From positions 708,501-772,500 of the forward strand of contig JADJQP010000002.1 in assembly GCA_016712665.1 (NCBI GenBank): a stretch of DNA of 64,000 bases, read 5' to 3'. This stretch comes from Bacteroidota bacterium (GTDB taxonomy: Bacteria > Bacteroidota > Bacteroidia > Chitinophagales > Chitinophagaceae). Below, piece after piece: positions 57,290-64,000 of the stretch. The notes under the pieces were generated by a model. That model was not told where the DNA came from. It was given only the letters and a program-made list of their open reading frames with translations, and made no database searches. Every line of letters starts with the position of its first letter. Within the stretch, counting starts at the first letter, position 1. The position numbers were made by a program, and so were the translations under genes.

Positions 57290-58748
57290 ATGCTGCACCG
57301 CTTGTTTTGCTTACCCTTTTTGATGTTATTATTCTACTCACATGGCTATTCACAAAACCAATCCTATGCACTAAGTATTCATTTTGCAGGCATCGATTAT
57401 TATGGCTTGCAAACCGGTCATTATTTTTTACACCAAAACAAAAGCCAACAGCGAAAAGTATACTGGGATCCCGCTTTGCAAACGACGTTTACAAAGTCGA
57501 TGACGCCAAGATTTGCGATGCACACCGCGCTTACTTTTAGTGGACTTCAAATGCCATTGCTTAAGAATGATTCAAACTATATAGCGCTAAAGGAGGCCTC
57601 AGCTGCCTCGACCCCAAAACGGAATCTACCCTTTATTGCACTAGATGCCGGCATTTCATATTCCTTTATTAAAGCTGACAAAGGTTTCCTACATCCGTTT
57701 GCTAAAGCCGGAATCGGCTATTATGCTCATTCAGCCGGCGGTGGCATTACCACCTTCTTTGGCATTGTTTGCGATATCAAAATCTCCAAACAAGTTGCAC
57801 TATCGGTGCAATCTGACGGTCATTATTCACTTAGTAACCGGTATCAATCCAGATTGCAACATGCGCTTGGCTTGAAATTCTGCTTGGGTAGCTGTAGTAA
57901 AAATAGACCCAAAATTCCTACAAGCGAAAAAGTCGGCAAATCGCCATCTAAAGTACGGGATTTCATTTCAACCCTTTCGCCGGCCAAACCCATGCATCGT
58001 GATGCAGACGGAGATGGCATTATGGACGAGGAGGACCGTTGTCCGATGCATGCCGGCACCAAAGAATGGAATGGTTGCCCGGACCGCGACAACGATCATA
58101 TTCCCGATCATAAAGATTCGTGTCCAGACTTAGCAGGTCCTCTTGTACTGAATGGTTGTCCCGATAAAGATGGGGATGAAGTAACCGACGATAAGGATAA
58201 ATGCCCGGATATAAAGGGCTTGGTGGCGCTTGGGGGGTGTCCCGACAGCGATACGGATGGCATTGCCGATATTCTTGATAAATGTCCAAGCACCTTTGCA
58301 AAAACAGTAGACGGCTGTCCCGAGCCACCTGTCATAGAGCCTCCCACTCCCTTGATTGATGCGGTTCAGCTGCGACAAAAGGAATCTGCAAAAAGGGTAC
58401 GGGAAGCAGCCAAACAAATTCTATTTCAGCCAAATTCCTTTACCGTGGATTCATCGGTGTTTTTTGCTTTGGATACCATTGCTTCCATATTGAAAGCCGA
58501 TAGCCTGCTGTTGCTCGACATTGAAGGCCATACAGATAGCAGCGGCAATGCCGAAAAAAACCTGCAACTCTCACAAAATCGTGCCGATGCCTGTAAAGAG
58601 TATCTGATTCAAAAAGGAATAGAGGAGCATCGGATATCCAGTGTTGGATATGGTGATATGAATCCCATTTCAGACAATAATACCCCCTGAAGGGAGATCG
58701 GCCAACCGAAGAACCGATTTCCTTTTGCATGTGGCTGAAAAGGAGTAA
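57290..58748 (+). CDS. OmpA-family protein with thrombospondin type-3 repeats, one-base frameshift
   Basis: An outer-membrane protein: signal peptide (MLHRLFCLPFLMLLFYSHGY start at 57290), a beta-barrel-like domain to about residue 200, then about four calcium-binding TSP type-3 repeats (DADGDGIMDEEDRC, DRDNDHIPDHKDSC, DKDGDEVTDDKDKC, DSDTDGIADILDKC), and an OmpA peptidoglycan-binding domain (IEGHTDSSGNAEKNLQLSQN, VGYGDMNPISDN). The frame breaks at the C5 run 58683-58687; with four C residues it continues NNTPEGRSANRRTDFLLHV to a TAA at 58746-58748, about 485 residues. It anchors the outer membrane to peptidoglycan (family knowledge). Divergent from prs. Confidence 0.87.
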
Positions 58749-58840
58749 ACGCCCCTAGTTAAAGCCTGATTTTCAATAATTTAACGTTTTGGCACAATAT
58801 TTGGTTTAGGTATTTGGACAAAAAAGCAAAAACTACTGCC

Positions 58841-59338
58841 ATGCAATCATTCAAAACACTCCTTTTCAGCTTTATATTGGTTACTTTGGGGTATATTTCT
58901 ACAGCCCAAAACAAGCAGTCAGACGTGGTACGTAGCCATTTTGAAGATAAAATATCCGAATTATATACCAAATATAAAACCGATGGTTTTGTTACCTATA
59001 AAGGAGGTACCATCAATATGGAAAAAAACACCGAATTTCCCATTCTTGTGGAATTAAAGGAAGGCCGTTGGTATCAATTTGTGGTAATTGGCGATCCTGA
59101 AGCTAAAAAATTAGAAATGAAATTGGGTCTTGAAGGGGTAGGTCATATTGTTACCGACAAATTCAAAACGGAAAATACCAATGAATACTGGACACAATTT
59201 TCATTCATTTGCCCTCGTGATGGACGATATCTATTAACTTTTTACCAAAAAGGAAATAAAAAAGAAATGCTTGGTCATGTGGGCATCTTACAAAGACCTA
59301 ACAAAACATCGGAAGGGGTTTATACCTTCAAACATTAA
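58841..59338 (+). CDS. Secreted protein of unknown function
   Basis: I take the ATG at 58841 (MQSFKTLLFSFILVTLGYIS), giving a signal peptide cleaved near ISTAQN and about 165 residues. The mature part looks beta-rich (FPILVELKEGRWYQFVVIG, TQFSFICPRDGRYLLTFYQK), a pattern of small all-beta extracellular domains. I do not recognise the family. A terminator follows. Confidence 0.65.
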   Translation: MQSFKTLLFSFILVTLGYISTAQNKQSDVVRSHFEDKISELYTKYKTDGFVTYKGGTINMEKNTEFPILVELKEGRWYQFVVIGDPEAKKLEMKLGLEGVGHIVTDKFKTENTNEYWTQFSFICPRDGRYLLTFYQKGNKKEMLGHVGILQRPNKTSEGVYTFKH

Positions 59339-59370
59339 TACAAAAATTCTTGCTAGTTTAATTTGAAATG

Positions 59371-59396
59371 GTTGTCCTTCTGGGGCAACTTTTTTT
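59371..59396 (+). terminator. Rho-independent terminator
   Basis: A 7-bp stem (GTTGTCC with GGGCAAC, one G-U pair) and a 5-base loop is followed by T7 (59390-59396). It lies 33 bases after the stop of the secreted protein gene. Confidence 0.75.
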
Positions 59397-59429
59397 GTGA
59401 TGCATGGCATTATAAGCTATATTAGACCC

Positions 59430-60038
59430 ATGAAAAATCGAAAATGGCTACTACTCCCCTTCTTTTTTTTACACGCACATTTTGTGGCAGCCCAATTAAA
59501 TGCCTATCAACGCAGTATTCACGAACATAGGCAGGCATATAAAGAAGAATTTTTGACGGATGAAAATAGTCCGCTCAAAAAAGAGGATACCGCCTTCCTT
59601 AGATTTTTTGAACCCCATAGTGGCTATATCGTTCATGCGCAATTCGAAAAAATAGAGGATAAAAGCGGATTCGATATGCAAACCCATAATGGGGTACTAA
59701 AAAAATATTTTATCTATGGTTTTGTAACCTTCACCTTGCAAGGAAAAAACTGTACATTATTTATCTATCAAAGCGAAAAACTACGTACCAAAGCCGGAAT
59801 GGAAGATCATCTTTTTATACCGTTTACCGACAATACAAATTATGAACAAAGCTTTGGCGGAGGCAGATACCTTGATTTCAAAATCAAAGACATTCAGAAC
59901 AATAAACTCATTATTGATTTTAATAAATGTTACAATCCCTATTGTGCCTACAAGGAGGGCTATGCCTGCCCGATACCCCCCAAAGAAAACGACGTAACGA
60001 TTCGAATAGAGGCGGGTGAAAAACTATTTGCTAAATAA
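59430..60038 (+). CDS. DUF1684-domain secreted protein
   Basis: I take the ATG at 59430 (MKNRKWLLLPFFFLHAHFVA), a clean signal peptide; an in-frame ATG at 59397 would start inside the terminator. The 202-residue protein matches DUF1684: EFLTDENSPLKKEDTAFLRFF, YGFVTFTLQGKNCTLFIYQS, DHLFIPFTDNTNYEQSFGGGR and the NKCYNPYCAYKEGYACPIPP motif near the C-terminus. Function unknown; family members are often periplasmic. It is convergent with the PhnA-like gene, 2 bases apart. Confidence 0.86.
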   Translation: MKNRKWLLLPFFFLHAHFVAAQLNAYQRSIHEHRQAYKEEFLTDENSPLKKEDTAFLRFFEPHSGYIVHAQFEKIEDKSGFDMQTHNGVLKKYFIYGFVTFTLQGKNCTLFIYQSEKLRTKAGMEDHLFIPFTDNTNYEQSFGGGRYLDFKIKDIQNNKLIIDFNKCYNPYCAYKEGYACPIPPKENDVTIRIEAGEKLFAK

Positions 60039-60040
60039 TT

Positions 60041-60634
60041 TTATTCCTTCGGATTCGACTTGCGAACATACTTGGTTAAAATCACAATTTGTGAGCCGTT
60101 TACCTTGCCCTCAATTTGCTCCGGATTATCTTCTACCAAGCGGATATTTCGCACCACGGTGCCCAACTTGGCACTAAAGGTGGCTCCTTTCACATCTAGG
60201 GTTTTTACCAATACCACCGCATCGCCCTTCTGCAAAGGAGCTCCATAACAATCTACATGTATGGCAGCAGCCCCATCTCCGGATTCTTCACGGATACCCA
60301 TTTTTGCCCAAGCCAATCGTTCATCTTCAAGATAAGCCATATCTAATAAATCTACTGCCCAATCAAATTGCTGCAGTTGATGTAGCATACGCCAGCTTAT
60401 TACTTGCACAGCGCCAAGCTCACTCCAGATTCCTTCATTCAAACAACGCCAATGATTTTCATCCAAGGGGCTTTTACCTTCTATTTGATCTTTACAAACC
60501 GTACAAATAAATACATGATTTCCGGCGTCACTACCCGGACTATTTGGAATGAGATAAGCCGTATTACCATCGGCGCTACCGCACAATTCACACTTGTTGT
60601 GGCTTCGTGCTTGCAATTCGTTTAATATACTCAT
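60041..60634 (-). CDS. PhnA/YjdM-family protein
   Basis: A 197-residue cytoplasmic protein with an N-terminal zinc ribbon (CELCGSADGN, then CTVCKDQIEG), a middle helical part, and a C-terminal SH3-like PhnA domain (DVKGATFSAKLGTVVRNIRLV, then VNGSQIVILTKYVRKS). PhnA/YjdM proteins were once called alkylphosphonate-uptake proteins but their role is not settled. Start fixed by a promoter box only 7 bases upstream. Confidence 0.86.
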   Translation of the reverse strand: MSILNELQARSHNKCELCGSADGNTAYLIPNSPGSDAGNHVFICTVCKDQIEGKSPLDENHWRCLNEGIWSELGAVQVISWRMLHQLQQFDWAVDLLDMAYLEDERLAWAKMGIREESGDGAAAIHVDCYGAPLQKGDAVVLVKTLDVKGATFSAKLGTVVRNIRLVEDNPEQIEGKVNGSQIVILTKYVRKSNPKE

Positions 60635-60641
60635 AGAGGCA

Positions 60642-60649
60642 CAAAGGTA
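60642..60649 (-). promoter_or_regulatory. -7 promoter box (TACCTTTG) for the PhnA-like gene
   Basis: Minus-strand TACCTTTG, a perfect TAnnTTTG match ending 7 bases before the ATG at 60634, so the transcript is predicted to be leaderless. Confidence 0.6.
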
Positions 60650-60714
60650 GTGCGGTGTTGTAATCTTTAATAATAAAAAATACCTTTTTTGAGGTTCAAC
60701 ACGCTTTTCTTACA

Positions 60715-62205
60715 TCAAGATGAAAAGGGAACTTCGTATAATTCAGTAATAAAATTAGATTGAAAAGAGGATTGCTCATTCCTACATTCGAAAATATTCT
60801 TCTTGGGATTGTAGGTGTAGTTTTGCACGAGTTCTTTAAAGTTTTTGGCGATAAACGAAATGCTTTCAATTAAATAATCTACCTCCTTATCAGTAAAGGT
60901 GGGATGTAATGAAAGTCGTATCCATCCCGGCCTAACAAAAAGTTCACCCTTATGTATAGCAGCTAAAATAGTTGAGGATTGCTCCTTGTTGATATTCAAA
61001 AGATAGTGACCATAGGTGCCCGCACAAGCACAACCTCCCCTCACTTGAATACCAAAATAATCGTTGAGTAATTTGACACCTAAATTGTAATGCAAATCCT
61101 TAATATAAAAGGATATGGCACCAATGCGGTGACGTAAATTTCCTGCCAAAATATGGATGTTTTCAACAGCACCTAGTCCGTTCATCACTGTTTCAACTAA
61201 TACTTCCTCTCGCTTAACTATATTGTCGACACCCATTTCATGTTTCAATTTAAAACAAAGGGCTGCGCGTATTCCTTGTAAAAAAGGCGGTGTGCCGCCA
61301 TCTTCCCGGTCTTCTACACTATCGATATACTCGTGAAATTTCCATGGGGTAGTAAACTTAACTGTGCCCCCTCCCGAATGATCTGGAACGGCATTATCAT
61401 AGAGTTTTTTATTGAGTACCATAATGCCGGGTGTACCGGGGCCACCCAAAAATTTATGCGGCGAAATAAAAATCACATCCAATTGTTGCAAGGGATTTTC
61501 GGGATGCATATCAATGGCAACATAGGGGCCCGAACAGGCAAAATCGACAAAGCAGTACCCACCGGCGGTATGAATCATTTCTGCCATGGCATAATAGGGC
61601 GTAATGATACCTGTAACATTTGAACAGGCACTAATACTTGCAATTTTCAAGGGCCTGTCCGTATACATTTCTAACAAGGTCGCAAAATGTGCCAGATCTA
61701 CTTGCCCCTCCTCATTTGGTTGAATGATTTCAACGTCCGCAATGGTTTCTAACCAAGAGGTATGATTTGAATGATGCTCAATATGGGTAATAAAAACAAT
61801 AGGCCGGTCGCACTCATCACATAGGGTAGAATCCTTAATATAAAGTTTGGATTTTTCGGCAATACGCAAACCCAGAATACGTTGCAATTTATTAATTGAA
61901 TCGGTCATCCCCGAACCTGAAAAAATCAAGGCATCCTCTGTATTCGCATTCACACAACGTTTAATATACTCCTTTGATTCGTGGTAGGCCCGGGTCATTA
62001 AGGTACCGGTTATGGAGGTTTCGGTATGGGTACTTGCACAAAAGGGTGCAATTTTTTCCAACATAACTTTTTCTATGGGACCATATAATCGGCCACTTGC
62101 TATCCAATCGGCATATACAATTTGCTTTTCGCCAAAAGGAGTGGGAAACAGCTGCTCGACACCAATAATTTGATTTCGAAATTTGCTGAAATAGGCTTCA
62201 TTCAT
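60715..62205 (-). CDS. Class V aminotransferase-fold PLP enzyme (cysteine-desulfurase-like)
   Basis: A 496-residue PLP enzyme. The fold-type I/class V marks are present: GSGMTDSINKLQRILGL (phosphate region), ITHIEHHSNHTSWLE, YCFVDFACSGPYVAID and the Schiff-base lysine in SPHKFLGGPGTPG; a Cys in RGGCACAGTYG near residue 390 fits the active cysteine region of SufS/CsdA-type desulfurases. It is longer than typical SufS (about 410), with an extended C-terminus. The exact reaction (desulfurase, lyase or aminotransferase) is not decided by sequence alone. It ends in TGA. Confidence 0.85.
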   Translation of the reverse strand: MNEAYFSKFRNQIIGVEQLFPTPFGEKQIVYADWIASGRLYGPIEKVMLEKIAPFCASTHTETSITGTLMTRAYHESKEYIKRCVNANTEDALIFSGSGMTDSINKLQRILGLRIAEKSKLYIKDSTLCDECDRPIVFITHIEHHSNHTSWLETIADVEIIQPNEEGQVDLAHFATLLEMYTDRPLKIASISACSNVTGIITPYYAMAEMIHTAGGYCFVDFACSGPYVAIDMHPENPLQQLDVIFISPHKFLGGPGTPGIMVLNKKLYDNAVPDHSGGGTVKFTTPWKFHEYIDSVEDREDGGTPPFLQGIRAALCFKLKHEMGVDNIVKREEVLVETVMNGLGAVENIHILAGNLRHRIGAISFYIKDLHYNLGVKLLNDYFGIQVRGGCACAGTYGHYLLNINKEQSSTILAAIHKGELFVRPGWIRLSLHPTFTDKEVDYLIESISFIAKNFKELVQNYTYNPKKNIFECRNEQSSFQSNFITELYEVPFSS

Positions 62206-62232
62206 AAATAGACTATTAAAAGAATAAGGCTG

Positions 62233-62240
62233 CGAAGTTA
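62233..62240 (-). promoter_or_regulatory. -7 promoter box (TAACTTCG) for the class V enzyme
   Basis: Minus-strand TAACTTCG, one base off TAnnTTTG and of the same form as the rpoC box, 27 bases before the ATG at 62205. Confidence 0.4.
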
Positions 62241-62265
62241 CTAAAAAGAACTAGCTATCAAATGC

Positions 62266-62919
62266 TTAAAATCGAATGGGTTCGTCTAGCAAAGAATTCA
62301 ATTTAGAAAAATGACGGCATCCCAAAAATCCATTATATGCTGAAAAAGGCGAAGGGTGCGCCGCTTTGAGCACGGTATGCTTGTGGGTGTCTATTAGCCC
62401 CTCCTTTTGCTGGGCAAATTTCCCCCATAAAACAAAAACCACCCCACGCTTCTCGTCTGAAACCTTTTTAATAACTGCATCTGTAAAGGTTTCCCAGCCA
62501 ATATGTGCATGACTCATCGGCTTAGCAGCCTCCACTGTTAAAGAAGCATTGAGCATCAATATACCCTGCTGTGCCCAATGACTCAAATCGCCGTTATTTG
62601 GAATTGGCAACCCGATATCGCTATGTAGTTCCTTGTAAATATTGGCCAATGAAGGCGGAATTTTTACTCCCGGATTAACACTAAAACAAAGTCCATGTGC
62701 CTGATTGGGCCCATGGTAAGGATCTTGACCCAGCAACAAAACCCGTACTTTGGAAAAGGGAGTTAGTTCAAAAGCCCTAAAAATATCAGGTCCTTTAGGA
62801 TAAATTACCTTGCCCAACTGCTTTTCCTGCCTCAAAAAATGGACAATCTCTTCAAAATAGGGCTTGTCAAACTCCTCTTTCAGGACGGTTTTCCAACTTT
62901 CTTCAATGCTAATTTTCAT
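62266..62919 (-). CDS. ung: Uracil-DNA glycosylase
   Basis: Family 1 UDG removes uracil from DNA to start base-excision repair. From the ATG at 62919 (MKISIEESWKTVLKEEFDKP) the protein has 217 residues, normal length; the longer frame to 62982 adds an unrelated stretch. Motifs: GQDPYHGPNQAHGLCFSV (catalytic Asp), GILMLNASLTVEA, and HPSPFSAYNGFLGCRHFS (His of motif B). Divergent from the small membrane gene at 63000. Identification is certain. Confidence 0.96.
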   Translation of the reverse strand: MKISIEESWKTVLKEEFDKPYFEEIVHFLRQEKQLGKVIYPKGPDIFRAFELTPFSKVRVLLLGQDPYHGPNQAHGLCFSVNPGVKIPPSLANIYKELHSDIGLPIPNNGDLSHWAQQGILMLNASLTVEAAKPMSHAHIGWETFTDAVIKKVSDEKRGVVFVLWGKFAQQKEGLIDTHKHTVLKAAHPSPFSAYNGFLGCRHFSKLNSLLDEPIRF

Positions 62920-62945
62920 AATTTTGAACAAGTTTATGAAACAAT

Positions 62946-62979
62946 TTTGCTTTTTTGAAACAAAAATCATATACTTTTG
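62946..62979 (+). promoter_or_regulatory. Promoter (TTTG ... TACTTTTG) for the small membrane gene
   Basis: TTTG at 62946-62949 and TACTTTTG at 62972-62979, spaced 22 bases, fit the Bacteroidota -33/-7 layout. The ATG at 63000 follows 20 bases later. Confidence 0.55.
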
Positions 62980-62999
62980 CAATACCTAAAAATAGCACC

Positions 63000-63314
63000 A
63001 TGCACTTTTTTCAAAATTCCTGGTTTTTGGCTTATGGTAGTTGGTTTCTACTACTGATTTTAGGAACCATCGGAATAATCGCATACATCCATAATAAACA
63101 AAAGTTTTTGCGAAGGATTGCGGTCTATTTTACCATCACTTTATTTTTTGGCATCAGCGTTTCTCTTAATTCACAACGAAGTTTATTTGTTTCGGCAGCC
63201 ACTCCTACTTCCTTAGAATTAAACAATGGCGAACGAGAAATGGAAAGCCCTTCTTTGATGACCAATTTGTTTCGACTGATAGGCTCCATGCTTCGAGACA
63301 AAATCTCAAATTAA
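63000..63314 (+). CDS. Small membrane protein of unknown function
   Basis: From the ATG at 63000 (MHFFQNSWFLAYGSWFLLLI) a 104-residue protein with two membrane helices (about 12-31 and 40-58) and a polar C-terminal half. The promoter box supports this start over 62955. Family not recognised. A BatA gene follows, so it may belong to a Bat/VWA-related neighbourhood; this is inference. Confidence 0.6.
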   Translation: MHFFQNSWFLAYGSWFLLLILGTIGIIAYIHNKQKFLRRIAVYFTITLFFGISVSLNSQRSLFVSAATPTSLELNNGEREMESPSLMTNLFRLIGSMLRDKISN

Positions 63315-63348
63315 TTTTTATTGGCTCTGCTATATTATAAATATAGCT

Positions 63349-63356
63349 TATTTTTG
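63349..63356 (+). promoter_or_regulatory. -7 promoter box (TATTTTTG) for the second BatA gene
   Basis: A perfect TAnnTTTG match ending 5 bases before the GTG start at 63362, again predicting a near-leaderless transcript. Confidence 0.5.
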
Positions 63357-63361
63357 CGCCT

Positions 63362-64000
63362 GTGAATTTTTTATATCCCTTATTTTTGATTGCAGCGTCC
63401 GCAATTGCTATACCAATCATAATTCACCTTTTCAATTTCAAAAAATATAAGAAAGTTCTGTTTCCGGATATTCGATTTCTGAGGGAACTACATGAGCAAA
63501 CACAAAAACACTCCAAGCTCAAACATCTACTCATTTTAGCATGTAGAATACTAACACTCTTGTTTCTGGTATTGGCCTTTGCGCAACCTTTTTTTGAAAA
63601 AGACAAAGACAAAATGAATCAGGCCCCCAAAGCAGTCAGTTTTTATATCGACAATTCATTTAGTATGGGTATCGAAAAAAATTCGCTTTCGATGCTGGAT
63701 ATCGCTAAAGGAAAAGCCAAAGAAATAATTGAGTCGTATGGCGATAATGATAAAATACAAATTCTAAGCAATGACTTCGGTTTCAATGAAAATAAATTTC
63801 TTACCAAAAATGAAGCCCTACGCTTTTTAAGTACCATACAATTATCTCCAAAAAGTAAAAAGACCATTAGTATTCTTGAAAAGCAAAAACAATTGCTCAG
63901 TACCGAAGCCGCATATCAAAAGCAACTTATTTTCATATCCGATTTTCAAAAAAGTCAATTTGCTGCCGACATCACCACTACCGATTCCATCAAAAAGATT
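63362..64000 (+). CDS. BatA-type VWA-domain membrane protein, cut by window end
   Basis: The frame starts at GTG 63362 (reading MNFLYPLFLIAASAIAIPII if the first codon is Met) and runs open for 213 codons to the window end. It has the BatA N-terminal domain: helix, IIHLFNFKKYKKVLFPDIRF, then a second helix in LLILACRILTLLFLVLAF and AQPFF. A VWA-like region follows with a MIDAS-type FYIDNSFSMG (Asp-x-Ser-x-Ser). It is a second member of the family seen at 3508-4521, at the other end of the window. No ATG is available, so a GTG start and a leaderless mRNA are inferred from the promoter box. Confidence 0.83.
   Translation, partial: MNFLYPLFLIAASAIAIPIIIHLFNFKKYKKVLFPDIRFLRELHEQTQKHSKLKHLLILACRILTLLFLVLAFAQPFFEKDKDKMNQAPKAVSFYIDNSFSMGIEKNSLSMLDIAKGKAKEIIESYGDNDKIQILSNDFGFNENKFLTKNEALRFLSTIQLSPKSKKTISILEKQKQLLSTEAAYQKQLIFISDFQKSQFAADITTTDSIKKI

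Noticed and set aside
1..64000. CRISPR array, prophage or insertion sequence
   Set aside because: No regularly spaced repeats, phage genes or transposases were seen; the only repeat pair is the 48-bp one at 30470-30588.

Overview
The window looks like a chromosomal segment of a Bacteroidota bacterium, most likely close to the Chitinophagaceae or Sphingobacteriales (inference). The evidence is roughly 40% GC by eye, -7 promoter boxes of the Bacteroidota form TAnnTTTG directly ahead of many start codons, a type IX secretion (T9SS) C-terminal sorting domain, SusC-like and DUF5686 outer-membrane proteins, a TamB of Bacteroidota type, and a grasp-with-SPASM peptide-modification locus. No tRNA, rRNA, CRISPR array, insertion sequence or prophage was found.

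Layout. 1-4521 (+): 3' end of pyrE, then a Bat/MoxR aerotolerance-type operon (MoxR ATPase, DUF58, a BatD-like membrane protein, BatA). 4716-11589: an ARPP-1-type lipoprotein (-), then an outer-membrane beta-barrel receptor, a DUF5686 protein and a small membrane protein (+). 11590-20810: a mainly minus-strand envelope block (polytopic GT-C-like protein, metal-receptor-like protein, small membrane protein, TamB), a small lipoprotein (+) and an MFS exporter (-). 20987-26093: a MacB-like permease (+), an N-terminally short PriA, and an FtsX-like permease with its ATPase (-). 26311-30446 (+): gcvP and purD, followed by two copies of a 48-bp repeat. 30625-37726 (-): fatty-acid desaturase, T9SS-sorted thioredoxin-like protein, rpoC. 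38035-41388 (-): four overlapping, AT-rich genes forming a grasp-with-SPASM RiPP locus. 41615-44987 (+): cdd, purine nucleoside phosphorylase, putative porin. 45008-49731 (-): LptF/G permease, miaA, a pRiA4b ORF-3-like gene, cca, outer-membrane barrel. 49766-64000: mixed housekeeping and envelope genes (DUF4412, CpeT-like, ligA, DUF1761, bestrophin, prs, OmpA-like, DUF1684, PhnA-like, class V aminotransferase, ung) and the start of a second BatA/VWA gene cut by the window end.

The most interesting accessory feature is the RiPP locus inserted upstream of rpoC. It has an ATP-grasp maturase, a SPASM protein with eight C-terminal cysteines but no visible radical-SAM CxxxCxxC, an unrecognised 68-residue protein between them that is a candidate precursor or accessory, and a secreted 368-residue partner. 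rpoC lacks its usual rpoB neighbour and has its own promoter.

Caution on sequence quality: eight genes (FtsX-like permease, gcvP, desaturase, thioredoxin-like, porin, cca, ligA, OmpA-like) are broken by one-base indels in short homopolymer runs, ten indels in all, and each reading frame is restored by changing one base per run. Several of these genes are normally essential, so sequencing or assembly error is the simplest explanation. Two more genes (DUF58, DUF5686) have an in-frame stop inside otherwise conserved sequence. I annotate these as single genes over their full extent and state the break.
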